Shown: positions 1-7,188, counted from the stretch's first letter. The stretch is 10,275 nucleotides of DNA from Lachnospiraceae bacterium (GCA_021205045.1 JAJPYH010000061.1:1-10275), one strand, 5' to 3'. Numbers and translations are program-made. The notes: generated by a model not told the origin, from the letters alone.

Positions 1-55
1 GAGTATGATATAGTAGAATAAGGATAAGATGATACGAGGGCAAGGAGAACTGCTT

Positions 56-2131
56 ATGAACCATACCATTACCACCATTGCTTCGACCCCTTATCCGCCG
101 GGCATCCGGCGTCAGGGCTGTGCCGTTCGAGCCTCCTTTGTTTCGCAGGGCACAGACTGCGGGGTAATATTAAAATCCATAAACTCCGGGGTGGAGGAGC
201 TTCGCATCCCCTTTGATGAGGCATATCGCTGCGGAAGCGTGTATTCCATGCAGATAGAGAATGTGCCGGAGGAGTATACACTGGCTGCCTTTTACGAGGA
301 AGACCGGATCGTGCCGGACAAAAACGGCGTACACTTTACAAAGCATCCTTACGGCGAGGAGCTTACACCGTCTCAGATGGAGAGCATTCTGCCGGACAAA
401 AAGTATGACTGGGAGAATACTGTCCGTCCTGCCGTTCCCTTTTCTCAGGCGGTCTTTTATGGCCTTCATGTGCGAGGCTTTACACAGCATCCCAGCAGTG
501 AGTGCAGATATAAGGGAACCTTTGCGGGCGTCATGGAGAAGCTGGACTATCTTCAGGAGCTTGGCGTCACTTCCCTGCTGCTGCAGCCGGCCTATGAATT
601 CATAGAATCCATAAAATCAGAAGGAAACGGCACGGCTCCCAATTCCGTCAGCATGGCCTGCAGTGTGGATCAGCCGCAAGAAGGTGTGTTATATAAAAAT
701 CTGTCTCAGGAAGATCTGTTGCAGAAGAATCCATTGCAGGAAGATCTGCCCCAAAAAGATCTGTCACAGAAAATCCCATCGCAGGAAGATCTGTCTCAAA
801 AAGACTTGTCACAGAAAAATTCGTTACAGGAAGATCTGCCGCAAACAGAAAAGAAAAACCTGAATTACTGGGGCTATCAGGAGGGCTTTTATTATGCGCC
901 CAAGGCCTCTTACGCGGCGGGAGAGGACGCAGTCACGGAATTTAAAGACCTAGTAAAGACCTGTCATGTCCGGGGAATGGAGCTCCTGATGCAGTTTTAT
1001 TTTCCACGTTCGGTCAATGAGCGGGAGATTCTTCCCATTCTGGAGCACTGGGCATTGGAATACCAGGTAGACGGCTTCCAGATTATGGCGGATCATATCA
1101 ATATGGAAATCATCAGAACCGCCCCTCTGCTTTCCGATGTCAAGCTGATCTATTATGGCTTTGAGGATACATGGATCGCTGACAGAAGCACAGGTATCAG
1201 AAAGGGAGGTCCCCTGACGAAGCGCCTTTGTGTCTTCAATGAAGGCCCTATGATCGCTTATCGCCGTTTCCTGAAGGGGGACGAGCATACCCTGAACGAC
1301 ATGATGGAGGTGCTGAAAAGAAATGGCCGTTCTGTGGCCTATATGAACAGCATCGCGGATTATAACACCCTCCGGGTCAACGACCTGGTGAGTTATAACT
1401 GCAAGCACAATGAGGATAACGGAGAGGACAACCGGGACGGTTCCGATTACAATCACAGCTGGAACTGCGGCGAAGAGGGACTTTCCTGTGAGGAGGAAGT
1501 GAACGCTCTACGCGAAAAACAGAAAAAGAACATTTTCGCCATGCTGGCCTTAAGCCAGGGGACTCCCTATCTTTATATGGGCGATGAAATGTCCAAAACC
1601 CAGAAGGGCAATAATAACCCATATAATCAGGACAATGAAACTGTCTGGGTCAACTGGCAGGATCTGAAAAAGAACGAGAAGTTCTATCAGTTTGTAAAGG
1701 AACTTCTGACCTTCCGCAGAGATCACCCGATTCTTCACATGGAACAGCCTCTGACCGGCGCGGACGTGAAAGGCCTTGGCTATCCGGATATTTCCTTCCA
1801 TGGGGAGGAAGCCTATATGACGTCCTTCGAAGCGGACAGACGGGAACTCGGGGTACTGTTGAACGGTGCCTATGCCAGAAACCATCAGGGCAAGCCGGAC
1901 AGCCTTTTGTTTGTGGCCTTCAATATGCACTGGCAGACTCATGAGTGCGCTCTGCCGATCCTGAGAAAAGGCATGCATTGGCAGCCGGTGTTTGCCACGG
2001 AAGAGTTGCCTGAGGATCATGAGCTTGAGAGAACGCTGACAGTACCGGCCAGGACAGCTTGTGTGCTGGAGGCGGTGAGAGAGCCGGGAGCGGCGGAAGT
2101 GCCTGTGGATGATGACCGTACAGGATTTTAG
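56..2131 (+). CDS. GH13 isoamylase/GlgX-like protein with degenerate active site
   Basis: A 691-residue protein with the isoamylase/glycogen-debranching layout. It has an N-terminal CBM48-like domain (about 10-110), then a (beta/alpha)8 domain opening with YGLHVRGFTQHPSS and LGVTSLLLQPAYEF (about 130-185), and a C-terminal beta domain (about 590-680). The family signatures NDLVSYNCKHNEDNGEDNRD (442-461) and GDEMSKTQKGNNNPYNQDNE (509-528) are well kept. The catalytic positions are not: region I reads MQFYFPRS (Q313, P317, R318 where D, N, H are expected), region II reads DGFQIM (M344 at the nucleophile Asp), region III has Y367 at the acid/base Glu, and region IV has A434-D435 for His-Asp. It is therefore probably non-hydrolytic, perhaps glucan-binding; this is inference. 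Start 56 is preferred over the in-frame ATG at 29 because AAGGAG lies at 42-47. TATGAT at 4-9 could be a -10 whose -35 lies outside the window. A repetitive insertion occupies residues ~216-265. Confidence 0.85.
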   Translation: MNHTITTIASTPYPPGIRRQGCAVRASFVSQGTDCGVILKSINSGVEELRIPFDEAYRCGSVYSMQIENVPEEYTLAAFYEEDRIVPDKNGVHFTKHPYGEELTPSQMESILPDKKYDWENTVRPAVPFSQAVFYGLHVRGFTQHPSSECRYKGTFAGVMEKLDYLQELGVTSLLLQPAYEFIESIKSEGNGTAPNSVSMACSVDQPQEGVLYKNLSQEDLLQKNPLQEDLPQKDLSQKIPSQEDLSQKDLSQKNSLQEDLPQTEKKNLNYWGYQEGFYYAPKASYAAGEDAVTEFKDLVKTCHVRGMELLMQFYFPRSVNEREILPILEHWALEYQVDGFQIMADHINMEIIRTAPLLSDVKLIYYGFEDTWIADRSTGIRKGGPLTKRLCVFNEGPMIAYRRFLKGDEHTLNDMMEVLKRNGRSVAYMNSIADYNTLRVNDLVSYNCKHNEDNGEDNRDGSDYNHSWNCGEEGLSCEEEVNALREKQKKNIFAMLALSQGTPYLYMGDEMSKTQKGNNNPYNQDNETVWVNWQDLKKNEKFYQFVKELLTFRRDHPILHMEQPLTGADVKGLGYPDISFHGEEAYMTSFEADRRELGVLLNGAYARNHQGKPDSLLFVAFNMHWQTHECALPILRKGMHWQPVFATEELPEDHELERTLTVPARTACVLEAVREPGAAEVPVDDDRTGF
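701..849 (+). repeat. In-frame 15-bp-periodic repeat in the GH13 gene
   Basis: About ten degenerate 5-codon units encode (S/L/P)Q(E/K)(D/N)L-like pentapeptides. The 12-mer CAGGAAGATCTG recurs at 707, 737, 782 and 827, that is at spacings of 30, 45 and 45 bases, so a 45-bp higher-order unit is also visible. The reading frame is preserved. The insertion sits in the loop after LLLQPAYEF and before the conserved NYWGY segment, a loop that is short in ordinary GlgX proteins. The product is hydrophilic, rich in Gln, Lys, Asp and Leu, and probably extended or helical. Confidence 0.9.
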
Positions 2132-2273
2132 AGGCTGTTACGAAATAAACAGTATAAGATGATTTCCCGGAAATGACAGATTTCGTTCTGCATATTTCTT
2201 ATTTGAAAATATGACAGGCACCGCCTGAGCCATATCGCATAGATTAAAGTAAAAGACTGTCACGAGGTTATCC

Positions 2274-2678
2274 ATGGATTTTTTGTGGATGATATGTATC
2301 TTTTTACTGGCGGCAAATCAGAATTGCTGCAGCTGCGGCACAGGTGCTGAAAACAGCTGCGGCACAGGTGCTGAAAACAGCCGTGGTATGGGCGCCGGAA
2401 ACAGCTGCGGCACAGGCACAGGGAGCAGCTGCGGTGCAGGTATCGGAAACTGCAACGGCATGGGGCCGGATGCCAATTGCGGCTGCGCTGATGCAGTCAG
2501 TCCGGGGCGCGGCTTTAATACAGGCAGCAGCGCGGATTGTAATTGCTGTACAACGGACGCCGATCCTGTGCCGGACGACTGCAGTTGTGAAGTGCCACAG
2601 CCGCTGATGCCCGGCTCGTCCGGAGATTTCCGAACAGCTCAGTATCCGTTCCCGCCGTATCCGGTGTTGCGGGAGTAA
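2274..2678 (+). CDS. Small Cys/Gly-rich repeat protein of unknown function
   Basis: A 134-residue protein with a short hydrophobic N-terminus (residues 3-14, LWMICIFLLAA) followed by eight-residue repeats SCGTGAEN (residues 20-67) and a tail rich in Cys and Pro. There are 15 cysteines (8, 18, 19, 21, 29, 45, 53, 60, 69, 71, 89, 91, 92, 103, 105). GAGGT at 2264-2268 precedes the ATG at a suitable distance. The hydrophobic segment is short for a membrane span, and no clear lipobox or signal peptidase site is seen, so its location is uncertain. I do not recognise a named family. Clusters such as CCSC, CGC, CNCC and CSC could bind metal or form disulfides, but that is speculation. The alternative frame over the repeats gives an Ala-rich ORF without a ribosome binding site; the chosen frame has both a start signal and a plausible N-terminus. 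It could still be a non-conserved ORF on repetitive DNA. Confidence 0.6.
   Translation: MDFLWMICIFLLAANQNCCSCGTGAENSCGTGAENSRGMGAGNSCGTGTGSSCGAGIGNCNGMGPDANCGCADAVSPGRGFNTGSSADCNCCTTDADPVPDDCSCEVPQPLMPGSSGDFRTAQYPFPPYPVLRE
2333..2476 (+). repeat. 24-bp tandem repeat array (about six units)
   Basis: The 24-base units start at 2333, 2357, 2381, 2405, 2429 and 2453. Units 1 and 2 are identical; the later ones diverge progressively. Each encodes eight residues of the form SCGTGAEN. Perfect identity of the first two units suggests a recent duplication by slippage or unequal crossover, while divergence of the others shows the array is older. Confidence 0.9.
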
Positions 2679-2709
2679 CCATTCAAGGCTATGTTAATGC
2701 AGTTTACAA

Positions 2710-2738
2710 TTGACTTCAAAAGACAGCGGTGTTAAACT
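2710..2738 (+). promoter_or_regulatory. Predicted sigma-A promoter for the lactonase-family gene
   Basis: TTGACT (2710-2715) and TAAACT (2733-2738) are separated by 17 bases. Initiation would fall near 2745, giving a leader of about 110 bases that contains the 2768-2800 hairpin. Confidence 0.45.
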
Positions 2739-2767
2739 GACAATCAGAAAGCAGCTGAAAATTGCGG

Positions 2768-2800
2768 CGCCGGAGGGTTGATTTTATACAAACTCCGGCG
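2768..2800 (+). promoter_or_regulatory. Hairpin in the lactonase-family gene leader
   Basis: CGCCGGAG (2768-2775) pairs perfectly with CTCCGGCG (2793-2800). A further TTG/CAA pairing lies inside, after a small bulge, leaving an AT-rich loop. No T-run follows, so it is not a standard intrinsic terminator. It may stabilise or regulate the mRNA, or be a dyad without function. Confidence 0.5.
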
Positions 2801-2855
2801 GCACTCAGCCTGCAGCATGAGAAAAACTGTGTTTGAACTGACAGGAGGCGCGGTC

Positions 2856-3911
2856 ATGGCAGATGACAGATATGTAGCGTATGTTTCCACCTACACCCGG
2901 GGAGACAACCTTGGCATCAAAATATTTGACGTAGATATGGAAAAGGGACGTTTTTATCCCAAAAACGAGGTGGAGATCACCAATTCCTCCTACCTGACCC
3001 TTTCCAAAAATAATAAATATCTGTATTCCATCACAGACACCGGTGTGGAAGCTTATGAGATCTTACAAAACGGAGATTTAAAGGTTTTAAATCACGCCGG
3101 TATCAACGGAATGCGGGGCAGCTATCTGTCCACGGATTACGCGGACAAGTTCCTGTTTGTGGGCAGCTACCATGACGGCAAACTGACAGTGCTCAGGCTC
3201 AACGAGGACGGCTCTATCGGCAGGATCACCGATGAGCTTTATCACAGGGGCATGGGCAGCATCGCAGACAGAAGCTTTCGCGCCCATATCGTCTGCACCA
3301 AGATGACCAGGGACAATAAATACCTTCTGGTGGCGGACTCCGGCCTTGACCACACCAATGTCTACAAGGTTGATCACAGAAACGGCACAGTCAAACAGGT
3401 GGATGTGATTCGCTCTGAGCCGGATTCCGCGCCCAGACATATCAAGCTCAGCAAGGACGGCAAATTCATCTATATCGTCCATGAGATGAAAAATTTCATT
3501 ACCGTTTACAGCTACAAGGAGGAGAAGGGCCTTCCCTATTTTGAAAAATTACAGACCATCTCCACCCTGAGCAATTACACCTTCGGCAACGCAGCGGCCA
3601 GCGCCCTGAATTTTTCCGTGGATTACAAGTACCTGATCAGCTCCAACGCCGGGGACAACAGTGTGGTGATTTATAATCGTGATGAGGAGACAGGTCTTCT
3701 TTCCCAGATCCTCTGCCTCCCCATCAGCGGCTCCTACCCCAAGGACGCCATGCTCTTCCCGGACAATAAACACCTTGTCAGTTTAAACCACGAATCCAAC
3801 ACCATGACCTTCTTCAATGTGGATCTTGAGAAAGGAACTCTGGCCATGTGCGCCAAAGAGATCGAGGCGGGAGAACCTAACTGCGTGATTTTCTATAAGC
3901 TGGCGGAATAA
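2856..3911 (+). CDS. Lactonase-family beta-propeller protein (YbhE/Pgl-like)
   Basis: A 351-residue cytosolic-looking protein, without signal peptide, with the repeated strand pattern of a seven-bladed propeller. Each blade carries a variant of 'DGKFIYIVHE' or 'NKYLLVADSG'. Typical family stretches are YVSTYTRGDNLGIKIFDVD near the N-terminus, RDNKYLLVADSGLDHTNVYKVD (~152-173), SAPRHIKLSKDGKFIYIVHE (191-210) and the closing GEPNCVIF (339-346). Founding members hydrolyse 6-phosphogluconolactone in the pentose phosphate pathway, but many family members are uncharacterised, so the substrate is inferred at family level only. The PHxH-like motif of several relatives reads FRAH here (141-144). The ATG at 2856 is chosen because AGGAGG (2843-2848) stands seven bases upstream; an in-frame TTG at 2778 lacks such a signal and lies inside a hairpin. 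It appears monocistronic, with no obvious terminator downstream. Confidence 0.85.
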   Translation: MADDRYVAYVSTYTRGDNLGIKIFDVDMEKGRFYPKNEVEITNSSYLTLSKNNKYLYSITDTGVEAYEILQNGDLKVLNHAGINGMRGSYLSTDYADKFLFVGSYHDGKLTVLRLNEDGSIGRITDELYHRGMGSIADRSFRAHIVCTKMTRDNKYLLVADSGLDHTNVYKVDHRNGTVKQVDVIRSEPDSAPRHIKLSKDGKFIYIVHEMKNFITVYSYKEEKGLPYFEKLQTISTLSNYTFGNAAASALNFSVDYKYLISSNAGDNSVVIYNRDEETGLLSQILCLPISGSYPKDAMLFPDNKHLVSLNHESNTMTFFNVDLEKGTLAMCAKEIEAGEPNCVIFYKLAE

Positions 3912-3929
3912 TTGGCGGTAAAAAGAGGC

Positions 3930-3957
3930 TTGTGACACCAGAGATCAGTGATAAAAT
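3930..3957 (+). promoter_or_regulatory. Candidate promoter for the ATPase/TOPRIM operon
   Basis: TTGTGA (3930-3935) and TAAAAT (3952-3957) are spaced by 16 bases, which would give a leader of about 90 bases. An alternative is the extended -10 TGTTATATT (4032-4040), but that would start the transcript inside the Shine-Dalgarno sequence. Neither is strong. Confidence 0.35.
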
Positions 3958-4055
3958 GTGATGATTCATCGTGACGTGATGCGTTGGAAGACATGTCCGT
4001 TTACTATTAAAAAGCTGAATGAATCAGTAAATGTTATATTGAAATGGAGGCCGGA

Positions 4056-5144
4056 ATGAGAAAGCATCTGCAGCAATTTAAGATTCAGTCATATAAAGGG
4101 CTTAAGGGGCTTTCGCTGGACGATTTGAATTGTATCAATATCATTACCGGAGATAATAATAGTGGCAAGACAAGTCTTTTAGAAGTATTGTCGACATTAA
4201 ATAACCCTCAGGATACGGAAAGCTGGCTGCCGGGAACACGTATCATGGGCACAAGATGGAGAACCAGTTCATATTTAGATGGCTTTACCGGTTTATTTCC
4301 AGCGGATAGTGATTTCAAGGAAATTTCCTATGAGTTTTGTAATGATAAAGGAATTTCAAAAAGTGTATTGGTTAAGGCAGATTTTGGACAAACACAGATA
4401 TCCACAGGTGAGTTAAATGCATTAAATAGAATGTCATTTTCATCTGTTAAGAATGAAGAAAATGTAATTATTGATACAGATTATCTGGATATGACCTTCT
4501 ATGTAAACGGGGAAAAGAAGAATGAAGATATTATATATGGAGGACAGGATAGATTAGGGAGAAGACAAAAAAAAGAAAGCTTTCTGACAACTTTGTATGT
4601 TTCGCCAACAGATTATGCGTCTAAAATTTATAATATAAGCCGGGTGTTCGCTCCTGGGGACTATGAAATAATGCTGGAAATGGTAAGAACCTTTGACGAA
4701 GATATTTTGCAGATCAGTGCAGTCAAAGATGAAAATTTATTTGCAAACGTAAATTATAAGGTGTATTCCAAAAGCTATAAAGAACCATTGCTTTTGAACG
4801 CATATGGCGATGGCATGAAAAAGGCCATCTATTTGTTGAATGCAGTAATAGGAGCAAGAAGTGGAATACTATTGATAGATGAATTTGAAACAGGCATTCA
4901 CACTTCTGCAATGGATAAGGTTTTTTCTGTATTGCTTGAAAGTGCACTGAGATATGATGTACAGGTTTTTATGACATCTCACAGCAAGGAGGCCATAGAA
5001 AAAGTGCTTCGTTGCGGGGAACGGATGCAGCCGTATGTGAATTTATATACTTTGTATAAATATGATGGTAAAAATTATGCGAGAAAATTAAGCTGTACTG
5101 AGGCAATTCATGCTCAGGATAATCTTGGTTTGGAGTTGAGATAA
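4056..5144 (+). CDS. OLD-like AAA family ATPase, defence-associated
   Basis: A 362-residue SMC/ABC-like ATPase of the AAA_15/AAA_21 (OLD-like) kind. It has Walker A GDNNSGKTS (32-40), a signature-like YGDGMKKA (250-257), Walker B ILLIDEFE (271-278, with D275 and E276) and an H-loop TSHSKE (H309). A long divergent middle (about 60-240) matches the insert usual in this family. The protein stops about 50 residues after the H-loop and has no TOPRIM domain of its own; that activity is encoded by the next gene, whose ATG overlaps this stop by one base. GGAGG (4046-4050) favours the ATG at 4056 over the in-frame ATG at 4044. Base composition is clearly lower in GC than the flanks (hand counts of 28-32% in two 60-base stretches against 52-72% in neighbouring genes), suggesting acquisition. 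Role inferred: sensor/ATPase partner of a TOPRIM nuclease, as AriA is for AriB in PARIS, or as in AbiL. Confidence 0.85.
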   Translation: MRKHLQQFKIQSYKGLKGLSLDDLNCINIITGDNNSGKTSLLEVLSTLNNPQDTESWLPGTRIMGTRWRTSSYLDGFTGLFPADSDFKEISYEFCNDKGISKSVLVKADFGQTQISTGELNALNRMSFSSVKNEENVIIDTDYLDMTFYVNGEKKNEDIIYGGQDRLGRRQKKESFLTTLYVSPTDYASKIYNISRVFAPGDYEIMLEMVRTFDEDILQISAVKDENLFANVNYKVYSKSYKEPLLLNAYGDGMKKAIYLLNAVIGARSGILLIDEFETGIHTSAMDKVFSVLLESALRYDVQVFMTSHSKEAIEKVLRCGERMQPYVNLYTLYKYDGKNYARKLSCTEAIHAQDNLGLELR

Positions 5145-5920
5145 TGGCTGGGAAAAATAATATCATTATCTGCGAAGGAGAAACGGACAGTGTCCTGCTT
5201 CAATATTACATGAGAAAAGTAAATGGGTGGAGCGATACTGTTGACAAATCAGTTCAGGAATCCAGATTAAAACCAGAATGGAATAAAAAGAGATCAAGAA
5301 GTCTGATCAGAGAACTGGATGCCGACAGGGATGTTCTCACGTTAATGCCGGTAGGGGGATGTGAAAGACTTGCAAAGGGTTTAGACAGTGCTTTAGAGCG
5401 TAATGTTATGTCGGCGCCAGGTTCATCAGAACCCTATAACAGAATAGTGATTATCAGGGATCGCGACGACGGAGAGACAGAAGAATTATTTCTGAGCGAA
5501 ATAGACACAATTTTAGAAATTTATAATGTTGTCCATTCAGAAACGCTTTCAAATAATACATGGCATGCATGCGAAATGCAAACTCAGTTGGGAATAAAAA
5601 TCACATTTCAGCTTTTGCTGATGATTATTCCATTTGAGGAAAACGGAGCCATGGAAACATTTTTATTGAATGCGATTTGTAACAAAGACCCTTATGATAA
5701 AATCATTATAAATAAATGCAGAGAATTTGTAGATGATGTAGATCCGGAAAAAAGGTACTTAAATAAAAGACGGCTTGTGACGAAAGCAAAATTTGATACA
5801 TATTTTTCTATAAGAACATCGGCTGATCAGTTTTTACAGAGACAGAACATTATCAAAAATGTTGAATGGGAGCAGTATCCAAGCATTCAGAGAGATTTTG
5901 AAAACTTAAGCGCCCTATAG
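5144..5920 (+). CDS. TOPRIM-domain protein (DUF3226/AriB-like), putative nuclease
   Basis: A 258-residue protein whose N-terminal two thirds show TOPRIM hallmarks. An initial strand IIICEGETDS (7-16) carries the invariant Glu (E11). It is followed by LMPVGGCERLAKG (67-79), then IVIIRDRDDGE (101-111) with the DxD pair D106/D108, and PFEENGAMETFLLNAI (163-178), which resembles the 'G-x-(L/M)-E' block of DUF3226-type and OLD TOPRIM domains. TOPRIM domains cleave or rejoin nucleic acid using Mg2+ held by these acidic residues. The residues are present, so an active nuclease is plausible but not shown. Start and stop overlap (TAATG at 5142-5146) implies translational coupling with the ATPase gene. 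Its AT-rich composition matches the ATPase gene (33% GC in one hand-counted 60-base stretch). The C-terminal 80 residues are charged and unassigned. A PARIS-like (AriB, DUF4435) or AbiL-like partner is the best guess. Confidence 0.8.
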   Translation: MAGKNNIIICEGETDSVLLQYYMRKVNGWSDTVDKSVQESRLKPEWNKKRSRSLIRELDADRDVLTLMPVGGCERLAKGLDSALERNVMSAPGSSEPYNRIVIIRDRDDGETEELFLSEIDTILEIYNVVHSETLSNNTWHACEMQTQLGIKITFQLLLMIIPFEENGAMETFLLNAICNKDPYDKIIINKCREFVDDVDPEKRYLNKRRLVTKAKFDTYFSIRTSADQFLQRQNIIKNVEWEQYPSIQRDFENLSAL

Positions 5921-5976
5921 TGCCTGTACCTCCCAGGACAATGAAACTGACGATTAATGAGAGATTATTACATGGT

Positions 5977-6012
5977 AAATGAAAATGTCCGCATTAGCGG
6001 GCATTTTCATTT
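5977..6012. terminator. Bidirectional intrinsic terminator
   Basis: A 16-bp stem (5977-5992 with 5997-6012) has one G-U wobble and an ATTA tetraloop. The arms carry A-rich and T-rich ends on both strands, so it can stop the plus-strand ATPase/TOPRIM operon (57 bases after its stop) and the convergent minus-strand aroC transcript (about 75 bases after its stop). Confidence 0.85.
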
Positions 6013-6087
6013 ATAAAGTCCATACATAAAGTCGATTGCTCCGTGCTTTCGGCATTCTCACAATTGCCGCTTATTTTCAAAAGCTTC

Positions 6088-7188
6088 TCAGGAACCATAA
6101 AACTCCACAATTCTGTCCAGCCTTGCCGTCATATTCAACAGCAGGGCGTCCAGCACAGTCAGGGCCGTCATGGATTCCATCACTACCACCGCACGGGGTA
6201 CGATGATGGGGTCGTGGCGGCCTTTAATTGCAATTTCGGTGTTTTCTCCGTCCCGGTTGACGGTATGCTGGGTCTGAAAAATAGATGGAGTGGGCTTCAC
6301 ATAAGCGCGGAGCACCAAAGGGGCGCCGTCGCTGATGCCGCCCAGGGTGCCGCCGGAGTGGTTGGTAGCCTTGTGAATGCCGGTTTCGTCCGCAAAAAAG
6401 GCGTCGTTATTTTCAGAGCCAAGGCTTTCGGATACCCGGACGCCGTCGCCGATCTCCACGGCCTTCACGGCGCCGATGCTCATGATGGCCCTGGCCAGAT
6501 TGGCGTCCAGCTTTTCAAATACCGGATCGCCCAGCCCTGCGGGGAGGCCGGTCACGGTGCATTCCATCACGCCGCCCACGGAATCATAATTTGCCCGGGC
6601 TGTCTGCAAAAAGGCGAGAGCCTGTTCATTGGCGACATTGTCCGGCATGGCCGTGGGATTGAGCAGAATGGCATTTCGGTCGAAGTTTTCCCGATCAATT
6701 TTGACGGGGCCGATGGCTGTCGTATACGCAAACACATCAATCCCCATTTCCTTTAAAATTTTGGAGGCGATGGCACCGCCGGCCACCCGGCCGATGGTTT
6801 CTCTGCCGGAGGAGCGTCCGCCGCCCCGGTAATCCCGGAAACCGTATTTCTCATCGAAGGTATAATCCGCGTGCCCGGGCCGGTAGCAGTCCGCAATCTG
6901 GGAATAATCCCGGCTTTTCTGGGAGGTGTTTTTCACCATCATGGACAGAGAGGTGCCTGTGGTCTTTCCCTCAAACACGCCGGAGAGAATTTCCACCAGA
7001 TCGTCCTCCTTCCTCGGGGTGGAGATACCGGTCTGCCCGGGCTTTCTTCTGTCCAGAAAAAGCTGAATATCCTCCTCGCACAGTTCCAGACCGGCCGGTA
7101 CGCCGTCCACCACCACGCCCAGGGCCTTTCCGTGGCTCTCGCCCCAGGTGGTGATTCTGAATATATTTCCAAATGAATTTCCTGCCAT
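6088..7188 (-). CDS. aroC: Chorismate synthase
   Basis: A 366-residue enzyme of normal length for the family. It converts 5-enolpyruvylshikimate-3-phosphate to chorismate, the last shikimate step, using reduced FMN. All three family signatures are visible: WGESHGKALG (15-24, His19), RGGGRSSGRETIGRVAGG (121-138) and GRHDPIIVPRA (323-333). The second catalytic histidine is in RPGHADYT (His106), and NHSGGTLGGISDG (276-288) lies at the substrate/FMN site. GGAGG of the ribosome binding site (7196-7200 on the plus numbering) stands seven bases before the ATG. It is the only large gene on the minus strand here, apparently transcribed alone from a promoter near 7353-7381, and it converges on the terminator at 5977-6012. 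GC content is high, unlike the adjacent ATPase/TOPRIM pair. No other aromatic biosynthesis gene is in the window. Confidence 0.97.
   Translation of the reverse strand: MAGNSFGNIFRITTWGESHGKALGVVVDGVPAGLELCEEDIQLFLDRRKPGQTGISTPRKEDDLVEILSGVFEGKTTGTSLSMMVKNTSQKSRDYSQIADCYRPGHADYTFDEKYGFRDYRGGGRSSGRETIGRVAGGAIASKILKEMGIDVFAYTTAIGPVKIDRENFDRNAILLNPTAMPDNVANEQALAFLQTARANYDSVGGVMECTVTGLPAGLGDPVFEKLDANLARAIMSIGAVKAVEIGDGVRVSESLGSENNDAFFADETGIHKATNHSGGTLGGISDGAPLVLRAYVKPTPSIFQTQHTVNRDGENTEIAIKGRHDPIIVPRAVVVMESMTALTVLDALLLNMTARLDRIVEFYGS

Noticed and set aside
663..863. Lys/Arg/Cys-rich 66-residue ORF over the GH13 repeat
   Set aside because: It is the repeat array read in a second frame; the GH13 frame continues through conserved domains on both sides.
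2344..2607. Ala-rich 87-residue ORF overlapping the Cys-rich gene in another frame
   Set aside because: It is a by-product of the 24-bp repeats read out of frame and has no ribosome binding site; the 2274 frame has both a start signal and a sensible N-terminus.
2778..2855. TTG-initiated N-terminal extension of the lactonase-family protein
   Set aside because: The TTG lies in a hairpin without a suitable Shine-Dalgarno sequence, while ATG 2856 has AGGAGG at ideal spacing and matches the family N-terminus.
6043..6756. 237-residue plus-strand ORF opposite aroC
   Set aside because: Its composition is that of the antisense of a GC-rich gene; aroC is intact with all signatures on the other strand.
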